DNA of 52,826 nt from Saprospiraceae bacterium (GCA_020848695.1 JADLHT010000041.1:1-52826); one strand, 5' to 3'. Counted from the stretch's first letter, positions 18,101 to 26,671 are shown. The notes: generated by a model from the sequence alone, not told the origin. Numbers and translations are program-made.

Positions 18101-20726
18101 TTTTAATCTGGTATCCAGTAATTCAAACTCACAACTTGAACTTGCCAACAGAACTATTGTCAGCAATTCAAGGAAAATTCAATTGAGTACCCTGTTGTCA
18201 GGTCTTGAAAATTCGGGATTATTTAGGATCAGACTTAGATCCAGCAAAGGTCTTGTAAAAAATTTCGAGATAAAAGCTCAGCCTATGATTACGATTAATA
18301 AACTTAGTGATGTAGAATTTGAGTTGGGAGTATTCGAAAAAGGAAAAGACTATTGGTTATTTTTTTTGGGAGAGAATATGGCTTGTGATGGGGATACTTT
18401 GATTATTGAGACTATTTGGGCTTGTGGAGCAGAGAGAATTGATAGCAGCAATGATTGTATTAAGAAAGTTTTTTTTGTACCTATAATTCCTAGAAATGCA
18501 GAATTAGAACTAGATTATTTTCCAAAAATTGATAAAGAAGTATTATTGTGTGATACCTTACCCGAGATTGAATTGTTTTTGTACAACTCTAATCTAGGAA
18601 CAGCATATGATGTTGTGCAGGAATTGTTTATTCCGGATGGCGTGAAGATAGTTTCCGGTTCTACAAGATTGGCATATCCAGAGAATGCATCTTTTATTCC
18701 AATCCCTCCACCATTACAGATTTCTACGACTCAGTTCAGATATAATTATTCGGATCTAATCCCGGCAATAAAATTAAATGGCCTTCTGGGAAATGATTCT
18801 ATGCCAAAGCATGGTATTAGATTAAAATTCAAAGTATTTACTGAGTGTAACTCCTCCATCAATGGATTCCTTAATTATTTGGCAGCAGCAAAAGATCTTT
18901 GCAATCAGAAAATTTATTCTCCGAACCGAATTGGAAATCAAATTAGGATCAAAGGTTTAAATTCTGGGGCAAGTTATAATTTAAATGCCATTTTGAAGTT
19001 AATTAATAAATGCTCTTCGAATGGAAATATTTTAGTATCAATTAATGGATCAGGATTGTCCCAAGCAGGCGACAGTATTAAGTTTTTCATTCCGGATCCT
19101 GTAGAGTATGTTGTCGGTTCATTTAAAGTGATAAAGAATATTGATTTACAGAATCCTGATATTGAAATTGTATCGGGAGGTAAATTTGTTAAGATTGGTC
19201 TAAAATCTGGTGTGTCACTTGATCAGGAAATCCAGTTTGAAATTGAATTAAAGAATTTCAATATCATTCCATGTGGAAAAGTGAGAATAGATTTGGAGTT
19301 AATTACTAGGCAGAGAACATTATGCAACATATCCCATCTGGATTGTGATGTTAGAGTAATTAAGGATCAATTCAATATCCAATTTGATAAAGAAAGTATT
19401 GTAATTCATATAGATAGCTTTAGTCTTAAGGAATCTTCCAATGAAAAGTATATTACAGACATTTTTCTTGATATCATTAATGCTTCCGGACTAAGTGACA
19501 GCCTGATTTGTTTCAATCTTTATCAGGATAGTAATATTAATGGTAAGCTGGATATTGATGATGTATTTATTAAAGAATATTGCTTTGTAAAGGAATTATT
19601 TCAAAAAGACGGAAAAGTAAAATTAACTGATAGTCTAGCTAATCAATTGTTAAATTCGTGTCAATTTATTCTGACGACTTCTTTAAATAACTGTATATGT
19701 AATCAGGATACAACAGTGCTGAGATTGAAAGAATTGCAAGCCATCCGAATTGTTGATTCAACAGATTATTGCGCTGGTAGTAATGTAGAAATTGGTGTTG
19801 ATTACAAACCCAATGCCAGATATATCTGGAAATCCGGTAAAGTTAGTTGCGATACCTGTTCCAAAAATACCATTCTAATTGATGACAGTCTAACAGTAAA
19901 AACGATTTTTACTTATCGTCTTTGCGAGATTCTTCCAGATCAATGTAACAGGACGTATGAATTTAATATCCTCGCGGTTCCAGAAGTTAGCGGAAAGAAA
20001 CTAATAATCGAACCATGTTATGGGGATACTATTTCTATAATGAGTAATCAGAGGAAGAATATTCGTTGGGTAGGTCGAAATATCAAAGATCCATTCTCGG
20101 ACAGTCAGAAAATTTTTGCTGATTCTAGCCAAATAATTTTTCTTGAATTTCTGGATAAACCTCAATGTCCGGGAATTGATACATTCTGTATTCTTGTAAA
20201 AAAGTTTATTGGAACCTTGATGGTAGACCCTTATGAAAGTACAATCAATATAGGAGATTCTGTTGAACTTAGAGTTAGTAATGGAGTTCAATGGAAATGG
20301 AGTCCTTCATTGAGTTTAAATTGCGATACTTGTCAATCAGTTATCGCTAAGCCAAAGCAAACTACAGAATATATAATTAAAGTAACGGATTCCCTGGGTT
20401 GTATTCACATACTAAAAACCATAGTTAAAGTTATTATTGCTGACTGTGATAGTAGTACAATTTTTATACCCAATGCATTTTCACCTAATGATGATGGCAA
20501 GAATGATGTATTCAGAGTGCGAAGCAGCAATATTCAATCTATCATTCTCAGAGTTTATGATAGATGGGGAGAGAAAGTTTTTGAAAGCAATGACCTTAAC
20601 CTTGGTTGGGATGGGATTTACAAAGGTGAAAAATTGCAACCTGATGTATTCGGGTATTATATTGAAGCAAAATGCCCCGGTGATAAAAAATATTTCCGAA
20701 AAGGAAATGTCAGCTTATTAAAGTAA
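15129..20726 (+). CDS. Giant surface protein with gliding-motility-associated (CHU_C) C-terminal domain
   Basis: An 1865-residue secreted protein. Signal peptide MKICKLIKILTLIQIFTITYFINAQ. Most of the length is a series of beta-rich, cysteine-containing modules resembling DUF11-type conserved repeats: segments such as IQNTTSSLFQNLTLNIELPT and, further on, LFLYNSNLGTAYDVV with IPDGVKIVSGSTRL have the same layout. Two short segments near 1650-1790 look Ig/PKD-like (VEIGVDYKPNARYIWKSG; WKWSPSLSLNCDTCQS). The last about 85 residues are a CHU_C/T9SS type B sorting domain: IFIPNAFSPNDDGKNDVFRV, LRVYDRWGEKVFESND, GWDGIYKGEKLQPDVFGYYI. It is probably an adhesin or surface-layer component exported by T9SS. 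No enzyme motif was found. Repeats flank it on both sides. Confidence 0.9.
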   Translation: MKICKLIKILTLIQIFTITYFINAQDIQITSINPDHLSICGQDTMTVFIQNTTSSLFQNLTLNIELPTGIDYVQSSVRNAIEKNVTILSQPKFEIVLLNPGSKIGVQLIISSDCNAYDRLINGVSFQNKIILQYGTKTDSIVSNPPYNIVNALLIIPAVPDLNVDLGSNGLRQIKIINSRIGAINKFVFEDRHTQAAVITSNRSIIQENDYILQLELTGKDFLQIGDHDSLFEMDEMIIIDEWIQSKECKPNTVDSKFYANWGCNGRYCQMEDILSSSTTHFVESNKEAMLNFNPDGRAPKCICQEESTDQELVVRNMGKRNAENIEIEIRAKNSAQGGPVNRGFVKDSIRIIGNVKIDSIIFLEKDTLCSRDLYYSILVKLSKIDVGQEFKIVFEWESCESMLGTGRTDLVWYYSYRYSSQCLDGSLRQASEIPEVFPYFNSQSVSAYTATLGRSTQLYPDSVYKFVTNVQYPRNLTTQKLIVFLSLPCPLEITDSSFLLNLKKPSRIDIYRNINPGTQIRLLYDPPFRQEDSTIITCVKMSCDKECIDKGLINQKVKFKSSCEEPILITSRLSAEWCTSSQLTCPDQLGDCGTKQLFPHKLDLTFQCLKEENEIYQVPGYVDFEVNTQRVSIGILDRNNDRFMDSQNKADLSQIRLNRTITDDTICSLIGGKIIVDVPDYSFDSVSVLLTTILNLNVYETIVNWFDQSSGKTWKFKMNNLEPYLSVGKQLNCSYPILQQTELGDGWVLTLTPEIFNLIDPTYPNNQRFEEGDSLNITICSKVLSDVGFRILRTSLNFRILLFNRVNPKEHNFFCGTKSNPLELVTQCVKFVSSGLNDTICGSHFELPIQSIEILPHLKNFFPFEFRSWLKLDSLILGNLSSGLRMDSVEISVYYNDSVSKTLVRKLVLPLFLVGNQWKANLDSLSLLRFDEAYVMNLKFIGSISNCKLLPAIGTYRVDVSLYVSSDYSTPFYLSPLYITRNKSAVFSNTFNLVSSNSNSQLELANRTIVSNSRKIQLSTLLSGLENSGLFRIRLRSSKGLVKNFEIKAQPMITINKLSDVEFELGVFEKGKDYWLFFLGENMACDGDTLIIETIWACGAERIDSSNDCIKKVFFVPIIPRNAELELDYFPKIDKEVLLCDTLPEIELFLYNSNLGTAYDVVQELFIPDGVKIVSGSTRLAYPENASFIPIPPPLQISTTQFRYNYSDLIPAIKLNGLLGNDSMPKHGIRLKFKVFTECNSSINGFLNYLAAAKDLCNQKIYSPNRIGNQIRIKGLNSGASYNLNAILKLINKCSSNGNILVSINGSGLSQAGDSIKFFIPDPVEYVVGSFKVIKNIDLQNPDIEIVSGGKFVKIGLKSGVSLDQEIQFEIELKNFNIIPCGKVRIDLELITRQRTLCNISHLDCDVRVIKDQFNIQFDKESIVIHIDSFSLKESSNEKYITDIFLDIINASGLSDSLICFNLYQDSNINGKLDIDDVFIKEYCFVKELFQKDGKVKLTDSLANQLLNSCQFILTTSLNNCICNQDTTVLRLKELQAIRIVDSTDYCAGSNVEIGVDYKPNARYIWKSGKVSCDTCSKNTILIDDSLTVKTIFTYRLCEILPDQCNRTYEFNILAVPEVSGKKLIIEPCYGDTISIMSNQRKNIRWVGRNIKDPFSDSQKIFADSSQIIFLEFLDKPQCPGIDTFCILVKKFIGTLMVDPYESTINIGDSVELRVSNGVQWKWSPSLSLNCDTCQSVIAKPKQTTEYIIKVTDSLGCIHILKTIVKVIIADCDSSTIFIPNAFSPNDDGKNDVFRVRSSNIQSIILRVYDRWGEKVFESNDLNLGWDGIYKGEKLQPDVFGYYIEAKCPGDKKYFRKGNVSLLK

Positions 20727-21040
20727 GTATTAATTCAATTTCGTCATAAGCAATTACTTACAAAGTCACCATTAACTTCCTCAAATGTTACTTTTGAGTA
20801 TTTGATTTTAATATCCCGACAATACGATCAAAAATCTAATTTTACGGATCAGGTTTTAATTCTGATTCAAAAAATTATTATCATAAGAAGAGTTCCATTA
20901 GTAGGACATTAATAAACTTTATATAGCAGAGTCGAATTCTCTAACTCTACATTCTTAATTCCCAATTAAACTCCAGTAATACTCGTGGAATTGAGTCTTA
21001 TTTTTAGGATTGACCAACTTTACATTGAAAACGTAAAATA
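20727..21040. other. Gene-free gap between convergent genes
   Basis: This 314-bp stretch separates the giant surface protein gene from the convergent OmpA-like gene. It contains direct-repeat copy 2 (20830-20859) and a TACTTTTG string near 20790 that faces no plus-strand gene. No strong terminator and no credible small gene were recognised. Confidence 0.5.
20830..20859. repeat. 30-bp direct repeat, copy 2 (right of the giant surface protein gene)
   Basis: AAAAATCTAATTTTAC then G, then GATCAGGTTTTAA. It matches copy 1 at 14964-14993 in 29 of 30 positions and in the same orientation. The inverted repeat that follows copy 1 is absent here. Confidence 0.85.
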
Positions 21041-21934
21041 TTATTTTGTAGCCGGGACAACCATTTTAAAGAACTGATCAAGTCTTGGAAGTATGATAAT
21101 TTCTGTTCTTCTGTTAATTCTTCTTCCGGCTTCTGTATCATTACCTGACTTAGGAGAATATTCAGATTTTCCACCAGCAGTAATTCTAGCCGGATCAACA
21201 TTGTATTTCCTTTGTAGAATTCGGGCTATTGCGGTAGCTCTTTTTGTACTCAGATCCCAGTTGTCAATAATGCAATCTGTATTCATAGGGACATTATCTG
21301 TATGACCTTCAATCAGGACATCGACGTTATTTTGATCATTCAGGATTTTAGCAATTTTTTCTAAAGTTGCACCTGCAGATTCATTGATTGTTGCACTTGC
21401 TGTTCTAAATAACAATTTGTCTGATAGACTAATATATACAACACCTTTCTTAACTTCTATATTGATGTCATCTGAAGAAATATTTCCTAATGATTTTTTT
21501 AAGTTCATTACAAGAGATAGATTAATAGAATCTTTTCTGCTCATTTCAGAAGTTAAATTTTTAATATATTTATCTTTTTCATTCATGGCATCAAGTGATT
21601 TTTGAATACTCTCCGCTCCGGCTTTATTTACAACACTAAGATCTGATAGTCTATCCAACAGATTGTTGTTGGTTTTCTTTATTACTTCAAGTTGTTCTTC
21701 AAGATTTTTTATTTTTTCATTTCTGGAATTTACTCCGGTTTGCAATTCCGTTAATTGAGAATTATATGTTTTATCGGACATTTCCTTTTTTGAAACACAG
21801 TCTTCCAGATTTTCCTGACACTTTTTTAATGAAGCTTGAAGAGAAAGATTTTCTTCCTGTGAAGTTTTAAATTTTTTAGAACTTACGCAAGAGACCATTC
21901 CAAGTGTTAGGGCGATTAGAATTACTTTATACAT
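21041..21934 (-). CDS. OmpA-family peptidoglycan-associated lipoprotein
   Basis: A 297-residue envelope protein that probably ties the outer membrane to peptidoglycan. From the ATG at 21934 it begins MYKVILIALTLGMVSC, a lipoprotein signal with the acylated Cys at residue 16; the ten codons upstream are not needed. A coiled-coil of about 130 residues follows (SQEENLSLQASLKKCQENL, EKIKNLEEQLEVIKKTNN-like heptads). The C-terminal OmpA/MotB domain (about 165-285) has LLFRTASATINESAGATLEK, IEGHTDNVPM and the peptidoglycan-binding AGGKSEYSPKSGNDTEAGRR followed by RINRRTEIII. Convergent with the giant surface protein gene; monocistronic. Confidence 0.92.
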   Translation of the reverse strand: MYKVILIALTLGMVSCVSSKKFKTSQEENLSLQASLKKCQENLEDCVSKKEMSDKTYNSQLTELQTGVNSRNEKIKNLEEQLEVIKKTNNNLLDRLSDLSVVNKAGAESIQKSLDAMNEKDKYIKNLTSEMSRKDSINLSLVMNLKKSLGNISSDDINIEVKKGVVYISLSDKLLFRTASATINESAGATLEKIAKILNDQNNVDVLIEGHTDNVPMNTDCIIDNWDLSTKRATAIARILQRKYNVDPARITAGGKSEYSPKSGNDTEAGRRINRRTEIIILPRLDQFFKMVVPATK

Positions 21935-22109
21935 TGTCTTATATTTTGTTGAATAATAACACAAAGAAAATAAATAATTTGTAGGGTTTTTGTTGAATGA
22001 CTGCTTTTTAATAGTTCATTAACTAATTATAATAGAATTTTTAGGGATTAGAAGTTTATTACAATTCAATTAAAATATTATTTTGAATCCAATTAGATTT
22101 GCATCAGTT

Positions 22110-22484
22110 ATGGAAAAGTTGGCTTTAAATGTTTTTGGCAAACCGATTACGGTATGTAGCCTTGATCCTTTAACAGGATTTTACCGTAACGGATGTTGTA
22201 GTACTGGAGAAGATGATATCGGGCAACATACAGTCTGTATTGTAGCCTCTGAAGAATTTCTTCAGTTTTCAAAAAAGGCTGGTAATGATTTGAGTACACC
22301 AAGGCCTGAATATTTATTTTCCGGTGTAAAGCCTGGAGATCGTTGGTGTTTATGTATGTTGCGGTGGGTTGAAGCCTATAAGGCCGGGTTTGCTCCTCTT
22401 GTAGTTTTGGAGTCAACTAACCAGTGCGTTCTTAAAACGATTCCATTTGAAGTTCTGCTTGAGTATAAAGTTGAGGAAGTTTAA
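22110..22484 (+). CDS. DUF2237 family protein
   Basis: A 124-residue soluble protein. The ATG at 22110 gives MEKLALNVFGKPITVCSLDP, a typical family start; a TTG at 22083 would add nine residues. The conserved core is TGFYRNGCCSTGEDDIGQHT then VCIVASEEFLQFSKKAGNDL, STPRPEYLFSGVKPGDRWCL and C-terminal LRWVEAYKAGFAPLVVLEST. The adjacent Cys pair and single His in CCSTGEDDIGQH are family hallmarks and may bind a metal, but no function is established for the family that I can state. It is flanked by oppositely oriented genes, so it is probably transcribed alone. Confidence 0.88.
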   Translation: MEKLALNVFGKPITVCSLDPLTGFYRNGCCSTGEDDIGQHTVCIVASEEFLQFSKKAGNDLSTPRPEYLFSGVKPGDRWCLCMLRWVEAYKAGFAPLVVLESTNQCVLKTIPFEVLLEYKVEEV

Positions 22485-22541
22485 GACCCAATTACATTTT
22501 TTCTTAGAAAAGCTTTTTGATGGTATTTATAGATCGGGAAT

Positions 22542-22553
22542 TGTAATATTACA
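22542..22553. repeat. Perfect 12-bp palindrome between convergent genes
   Basis: TGTAATATTACA lies in the 141-bp gap between the DUF2237 stop and the stop of the mechanosensitive-type gene. It may contribute to a bidirectional transcript end. AT-rich, so chance is possible. Confidence 0.3.
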
Positions 22554-22625
22554 GAATTAAGAAAAGTCTATCAGGACAATAGTCTATTTCGTCAAGTAAT
22601 TTGTGATAAAGTTTAGCCGATGATT

Positions 22626-23306
22626 TTAATCTTTAGGCTTGTCTTCATTTGAAAAATATCTTCTGATGATTTCTTTTGCCCAATCCTGAGCTCCTAGACC
22701 AAAAGAAATAGCCAATGCTAGGCCTATAGAACCAAAAAAAATACTTACAATATTTGTAATAATTTTTTCTCCAATTCCGATCTGTGTTAATGCAATTGCC
22801 ATAGTAAAAAATGCAATACTATAGAATACAAGTTTTCCAATCAGTTCAGGATTCTCGAATTTACTTTCTTCAAGACTGCTTACAACCAGACTGCTTACAA
22901 ATTCTGCCAGGTAAAAACCTAGAATTATAATAATGCTGGCAATTAGGACATTGGGAATAAACAGTAGTAATTGATTGAGTAGATCTGAAACAATTCCCAA
23001 TCCAAGGCTATTGAAAAAACTAACCAAAACAATAAGCAGAATCGCCCAGAAACATATTCTGGATAGAATACCAGAGAATCCATTTACGATACCTCTTTTC
23101 TCCAGAAATTTATGGACACCTGATTTTTGAGCCAGACGATCAATTCCCATGCTGTGGGATAATCTCAAGACAATCCATTGAACAATTTTAGCAATCAGCC
23201 ATCCACCAATCAAGATGAGTAATGCATTTATAATAACCGTTATATTCAAGGTTATTGATTGAAGCAGATTTTGGAGATTTATGTTAATTTCTTCTAGGAG
23301 ATTCAT
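22626..23306 (-). CDS. Small mechanosensitive-channel-like membrane protein (conserved TM helix repeats)
   Basis: A 226-residue integral inner-membrane protein with about five hydrophobic segments. It carries two copies of the conserved TM helix motif found in MscS-like and CmpX-type proteins: LLILIGGWLIAKIVQWIVLR and IIILGFYLAEFVSSLVVSSL. The C-terminus SIGLALAISFGLGAQDWAKE holds the glycine-rich pore-helix-like motif LALAxxFGLGAQD. It lacks the large cytoplasmic beta/vestibule domain of MscS, so it belongs to the small TM-helix family rather than to canonical MscS. It is the last gene of a minus-strand group with the AI-2E transporter (41-bp gap) and ilvE. A role in osmotic or envelope stress is plausible, not shown. 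Confidence 0.85.
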   Translation of the reverse strand: MNLLEEININLQNLLQSITLNITVIINALLILIGGWLIAKIVQWIVLRLSHSMGIDRLAQKSGVHKFLEKRGIVNGFSGILSRICFWAILLIVLVSFFNSLGLGIVSDLLNQLLLFIPNVLIASIIIILGFYLAEFVSSLVVSSLEESKFENPELIGKLVFYSIAFFTMAIALTQIGIGEKIITNIVSIFFGSIGLALAISFGLGAQDWAKEIIRRYFSNEDKPKD

Positions 23307-23347
23307 GAAATATGTATTGCGTTAATTTGTTCGTAAACATTTTTTTG

Positions 23348-24460
23348 TTATTCTTCTTTACCTTCAAGGTCTCCTGTCATTTTTCTGATTAGTTTAAATT
23401 CGCTAAGAAATTCTTTGGCTATTACTCTAAAGATTGTGTAAGTAGGAATTGCAAGCACCATTCCTAAGATTCCATTAATTCTTGCACCTATCATAATAAC
23501 CAGAAATATTTCAAGCGGATGAGCTTGAACGCGTTTAGAAAAAATAAAGGGTTGGATGATAAAGTCATCCAACAATTTGACAATTCCAAATACAATTAAT
23601 ACATTAACCAGCAAGGGAAGAATCTGATCATAAAAACTTAGTTCTAAGTTTGAAGAAATGGTTAATAAGCATCCGAATGCGGCTCCAATCAAGGGACCTA
23701 CATAAGGAATTATGTTGATGATTGCATAGAAAACGGCAATCAATAAGGCATTGCTCAATCCCAACATTGCAAGACCTCCGGTAATTAGAATTATTAGAAT
23801 AATCATTTGTATTATAATTCCTCCAAAATACCGGGTTAATAAATTGCTTACCTCTTCGATGACAATTCGTACTTTTTTTACGCTTCGGGTTGGAACTGCT
23901 GAAATAACAGCTTGTTTAAATAAATTTCTTTCTTTTAAAAAGAAAAAGGAAATAAAAACTATGGAAAAAACTCCGATTACCAGATGCCCGGCTTGGTTCA
24001 ACAGGTTTCCAAAAAACCCGCTTAGTCTGGCAGGATCAAAATAATTGCCAACAAGAGTTTTAAGCTGTTCCGCTGCGCTTGGTCCGGGTTCTAAGCCTAA
24101 TGTTCTTAGCCAGGTATTGAATTTTTCAATTGGCTCTTGCAATGCAAGTGAGATGCTGTTAAAATCAACTTTCGAAAGGATTACAGCCTGTTGAATCACA
24201 ACCGGAACAAAAAACCAAAGTATAGATCCTAAAGCGGCAAAAACGACGAAAAGTGTTATTAGTGCTGCCAGAGATTTGCCAAACTTAAATTTTAAAAGTT
24301 TGAAACGAAAAAGTAAAAACTTCTGGATTGGATCTCCAACCATACTAATTACCCATGAGATCAAGACATAACTTACAACTTCACTAAAGTATCCAATAAT
24401 AAAGATCAGAAGTACAATGCCGATTCCACTTAGAAAATATTTGCGATACTCAGACCACAT
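23348..24460 (-). CDS. AI-2E family transporter (YdiK/TqsA/PerM-like permease)
   Basis: A 370-residue inner-membrane protein of the AI-2E/UPF0118 superfamily, which includes autoinducer-2 exporters and Na+/H+ antiporter-like members. It has about seven to eight transmembrane segments in the usual pattern: a pair at the N-terminus (FLSGIGIVLLIFIIGYF), a soluble middle region, then a C-terminal bundle with FYAIINIIPYVGPLIGAAFG, the conserved IPYVGPLIG motif. LLDDFIIQPFIFSKRVQAHP and IMIGARINGILGMVLAIPTY are further family signatures. Normal length. It lies 25 bp after ilvE and before the small mechanosensitive-type gene. The transported molecule cannot be predicted. Confidence 0.93.
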   Translation of the reverse strand: MWSEYRKYFLSGIGIVLLIFIIGYFSEVVSYVLISWVISMVGDPIQKFLLFRFKLLKFKFGKSLAALITLFVVFAALGSILWFFVPVVIQQAVILSKVDFNSISLALQEPIEKFNTWLRTLGLEPGPSAAEQLKTLVGNYFDPARLSGFFGNLLNQAGHLVIGVFSIVFISFFFLKERNLFKQAVISAVPTRSVKKVRIVIEEVSNLLTRYFGGIIIQMIILIILITGGLAMLGLSNALLIAVFYAIINIIPYVGPLIGAAFGCLLTISSNLELSFYDQILPLLVNVLIVFGIVKLLDDFIIQPFIFSKRVQAHPLEIFLVIMIGARINGILGMVLAIPTYTIFRVIAKEFLSEFKLIRKMTGDLEGKEE

Positions 24461-24485
24461 AAATTTGGCTTAAATATTATTTTCT

Positions 24486-25559
24486 CTATGCCGTAATATT
24501 TTCAGTTACTGACACAACCCAGTTGTGATTGTCCTTTATTTTGCCTGCTCTGATGCCGTTTATTTCTGATTTTAAAAATTTAGATAAGTTCCAATTATTA
24601 GGATCAAGCTTTAGGTCAGTACCATGATAACCGATATGGTCAACATGAGCAATTACCGCCGCTGTGCCCGTTCCAAACACTTCTAATAATTCGCCTTTTT
24701 GATGAGCATTTACAATCTCATCTATACTTACGTGTTTTTCTTCAACCTTATGTCCCTTTTCTCTCAACAGTTGTATTACAGAATCACGAGTAACGCCATC
24801 CAAGATTGTTCCTGTAAGATCCGGTGTAAGTATTTTGTCTTTTAAAACAAAAAATATATTCATAGTGCCAACTTCCTGGACATATTTGAATTCTTTTGCA
24901 TCCATCCACATCACCTGATCATAACCCAATTCTTTCGCCAGTTTGGTTGGATACAGACTTGATCCATAATTACCTGCAGCTTTTGCAAATCCAACACCGC
25001 CTTCTGCAGCTCTCACATATTTATCGGCTACTAATAAACCTACCGGCTTGCTGTAGTAGGGACCGGACGGAAGATTCATAATCATTAGTTTAAATGTATC
25101 GGAAGATCTAACTCCGACAAACTCGTCGGTAGCCATCATGACGGGTCTTATATACAAGGCCGATTCATCATCATGCGGAATCCAGGCTCTATCTATCCAT
25201 ACCAATTGTTTTAAGGCTTCAACGAACAGATCAACCGGAAACTCGGGCATACACATTCTTCGGGCAGAATTGTTAAGTCTTTCGGCGTGCTTGTAGGGTC
25301 TGAAGAGCTGAGGTATTCCATCATCGTTGATACCTGCTTTCATGCCTTCAAAAATAGCTTGTCCATAGTGCCAGGCCATTGTTGCAGGATGGAATGGAAT
25401 TTTGTGTAATGGACAAATTTCAAAATTTTTCCATTGTTTACCATCAAAATCAGCAATGAACATATGATCAGCAAAGACTTTTCCAAATGGAATATTGTTA
25501 AAGTCTAATTCGCTTATTCTGCTTTTTTCAATAGTGCTAATTTTAATATCTGCGTACAT
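24486..25559 (-). CDS. ilvE: Branched-chain amino acid aminotransferase
   Basis: PLP-dependent transaminase for the last step of valine, leucine and isoleucine synthesis and the first step of their breakdown. 357 residues from the ATG at 25559 (MYADIKISTIEKSRISELDF); a GTG six codons upstream is possible. The fold-type IV aminotransferase signature is clear: MAWHYGQAIFEGMKAG, IRPVMMATDEFVGVR, and GGVGFAKAAGNYGSSLYPT holding the PLP lysine. YVQEVGTMNIFFVL and LDGVTRDSVIQLLREKGH follow, as does EVFGTGTAAVIAHV for phosphate binding. Length fits the eukaryote-like BCAT II type common in Bacteroidota. It is first in a minus-strand group of three genes. Confidence 0.96.
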   Translation of the reverse strand: MYADIKISTIEKSRISELDFNNIPFGKVFADHMFIADFDGKQWKNFEICPLHKIPFHPATMAWHYGQAIFEGMKAGINDDGIPQLFRPYKHAERLNNSARRMCMPEFPVDLFVEALKQLVWIDRAWIPHDDESALYIRPVMMATDEFVGVRSSDTFKLMIMNLPSGPYYSKPVGLLVADKYVRAAEGGVGFAKAAGNYGSSLYPTKLAKELGYDQVMWMDAKEFKYVQEVGTMNIFFVLKDKILTPDLTGTILDGVTRDSVIQLLREKGHKVEEKHVSIDEIVNAHQKGELLEVFGTGTAAVIAHVDHIGYHGTDLKLDPNNWNLSKFLKSEINGIRAGKIKDNHNWVVSVTENITA

Positions 25560-25650
25560 AGATTGGTTTTTATACACTTGAGTAGATTTGCCAAAGATAA
25601 GACTAAAGTCTTTTTAATTTTTTAATAATAAAAATAACCCAACTTAACTT

Positions 25651-26088
25651 TTGGACCAATATTTCAGCAAATATACTACATATTTATTGTCAGAAGAAAA
25701 TTTTGTTTCAATAAAAAATTATACGCTCAAACAGAATATAATTTTTATAGACTCAATAGAATTTCAAGATGACGATAAAATGAAAGACTTGAACAAAATA
25801 TTATTATCCGTTAATTTAATTGCTGATTCCAATGCAAGTCTGATCAAGTTGGAAAAAAATCAGTCCGTTCAAATATCTGATCTCACAAGCACTACGGATT
25901 ATGATATACTAGTTTTTGGTCTTAAACCTAATAATTTGTGTCTCCAAGGATTCGAGGATAAATACAAGGTCTATCAATTCATGAATTTTAATATTCTCTT
26001 TGCCGATTCAATCTCAAAGTGTTTTGAGAATCATCATAACAAATCACTTCTCTGGAGTGCCATTAGAAGATGGAAAAAATTAAATTGA
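25651..26088 (+). CDS. Conserved small protein of unknown function upstream of rdgB
   Basis: A 145-residue acidic soluble protein that I do not recognise. The start is TTG at 25651; no ATG occurs before residue 43, and the preceding coding frame looks real from the start. It has no signal peptide, membrane segment or metal motif. The C-terminal segment FMNFNILFADSISKCFENHH followed by KSLLWSAIRRWKKLN is basic and aromatic at the very end. The stop overlaps the rdgB start by 19 bp, so the two are translationally coupled. Small Bacteroidota proteins with a similar C-terminus exist; a polymerase-accessory role is only a guess. Confidence 0.65.
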   Translation: MDQYFSKYTTYLLSEENFVSIKNYTLKQNIIFIDSIEFQDDDKMKDLNKILLSVNLIADSNASLIKLEKNQSVQISDLTSTTDYDILVFGLKPNNLCLQGFEDKYKVYQFMNFNILFADSISKCFENHHNKSLLWSAIRRWKKLN

Positions 26089-26666
26089 TCATGGCAAGTG
26101 CCAATGAGCACAAAATTCAGGAAATCAGATCGCAACTGCCCACAGAAATTAGCTTAATTTCTATGTCTGAAGCAGGTTTTTACGATGAAATTGAAGAAAA
26201 TGGTGAAACATTTCAGCAAAATGCGCTGATAAAAGCTAGAGCAATACATGTTCAAACTTTGCAAAACTGTTTTGCAGAAGACTCCGGATTGGAAATTGAC
26301 TCACTTAATGGAGAGCCCGGCGTTCGTTCAGCTCGCTATTCAGCGGATCACAAGTCATCATTGGACAACCTGCAGCTGGTACTGTACAAATTGTCAAATC
26401 AAAAAAATCGTAAGGCAAGATTTAAAACTGTTATTGCCCTGATTTACAATTCTAAAGAATATGTTTTTGAAGGTGTTGCAGAAGGAGAAATAGCTTATTC
26501 AATTACCGGAATTTCAGGATTTGGTTACGATCCAATTTTTATTCCCGAAATGTCAAACCAAACTTTCGCTCAGATGACTACTGCTGAAAAAAATCAAATT
26601 TCCCACCGCGGGAAGGCAGTGAAACAACTCCTTAATTTTCTGAATCTGCAACAGAATTCCGCGTAA
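26070..26666 (+). CDS. rdgB: XTP/dITP diphosphatase (RdgB/HAM1 family)
   Basis: House-cleaning pyrophosphatase that hydrolyses dITP, dXTP and ITP to monophosphates, keeping deaminated purines out of nucleic acids. 198 residues, normal. Motifs in order: LIMASANEHKIQEIRSQL (substrate loop, a variant of the usual TxNxxK), ENGETFQQNALIKARA, AEDSGLEIDSLNGEPGVRSA (catalytic Asp and purine-binding segment), GISGFGYDPIFIPE and NQISHRGKAVKQL with the SHR signature. It overlaps the preceding small gene by 19 bp, which suggests coupling; the cargo protein gene follows 32 bp later. Confidence 0.96.
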   Translation: MEKIKLIMASANEHKIQEIRSQLPTEISLISMSEAGFYDEIEENGETFQQNALIKARAIHVQTLQNCFAEDSGLEIDSLNGEPGVRSARYSADHKSSLDNLQLVLYKLSNQKNRKARFKTVIALIYNSKEYVFEGVAEGEIAYSITGISGFGYDPIFIPEMSNQTFAQMTTAEKNQISHRGKAVKQLLNFLNLQQNSA

Positions 26667-26671
26667 TTTTT

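Noticed and set aside
22626-23306. Full MscS channel
   Set aside because: The cytoplasmic beta and vestibule domains are absent; only TM-helix-type motifs are present.
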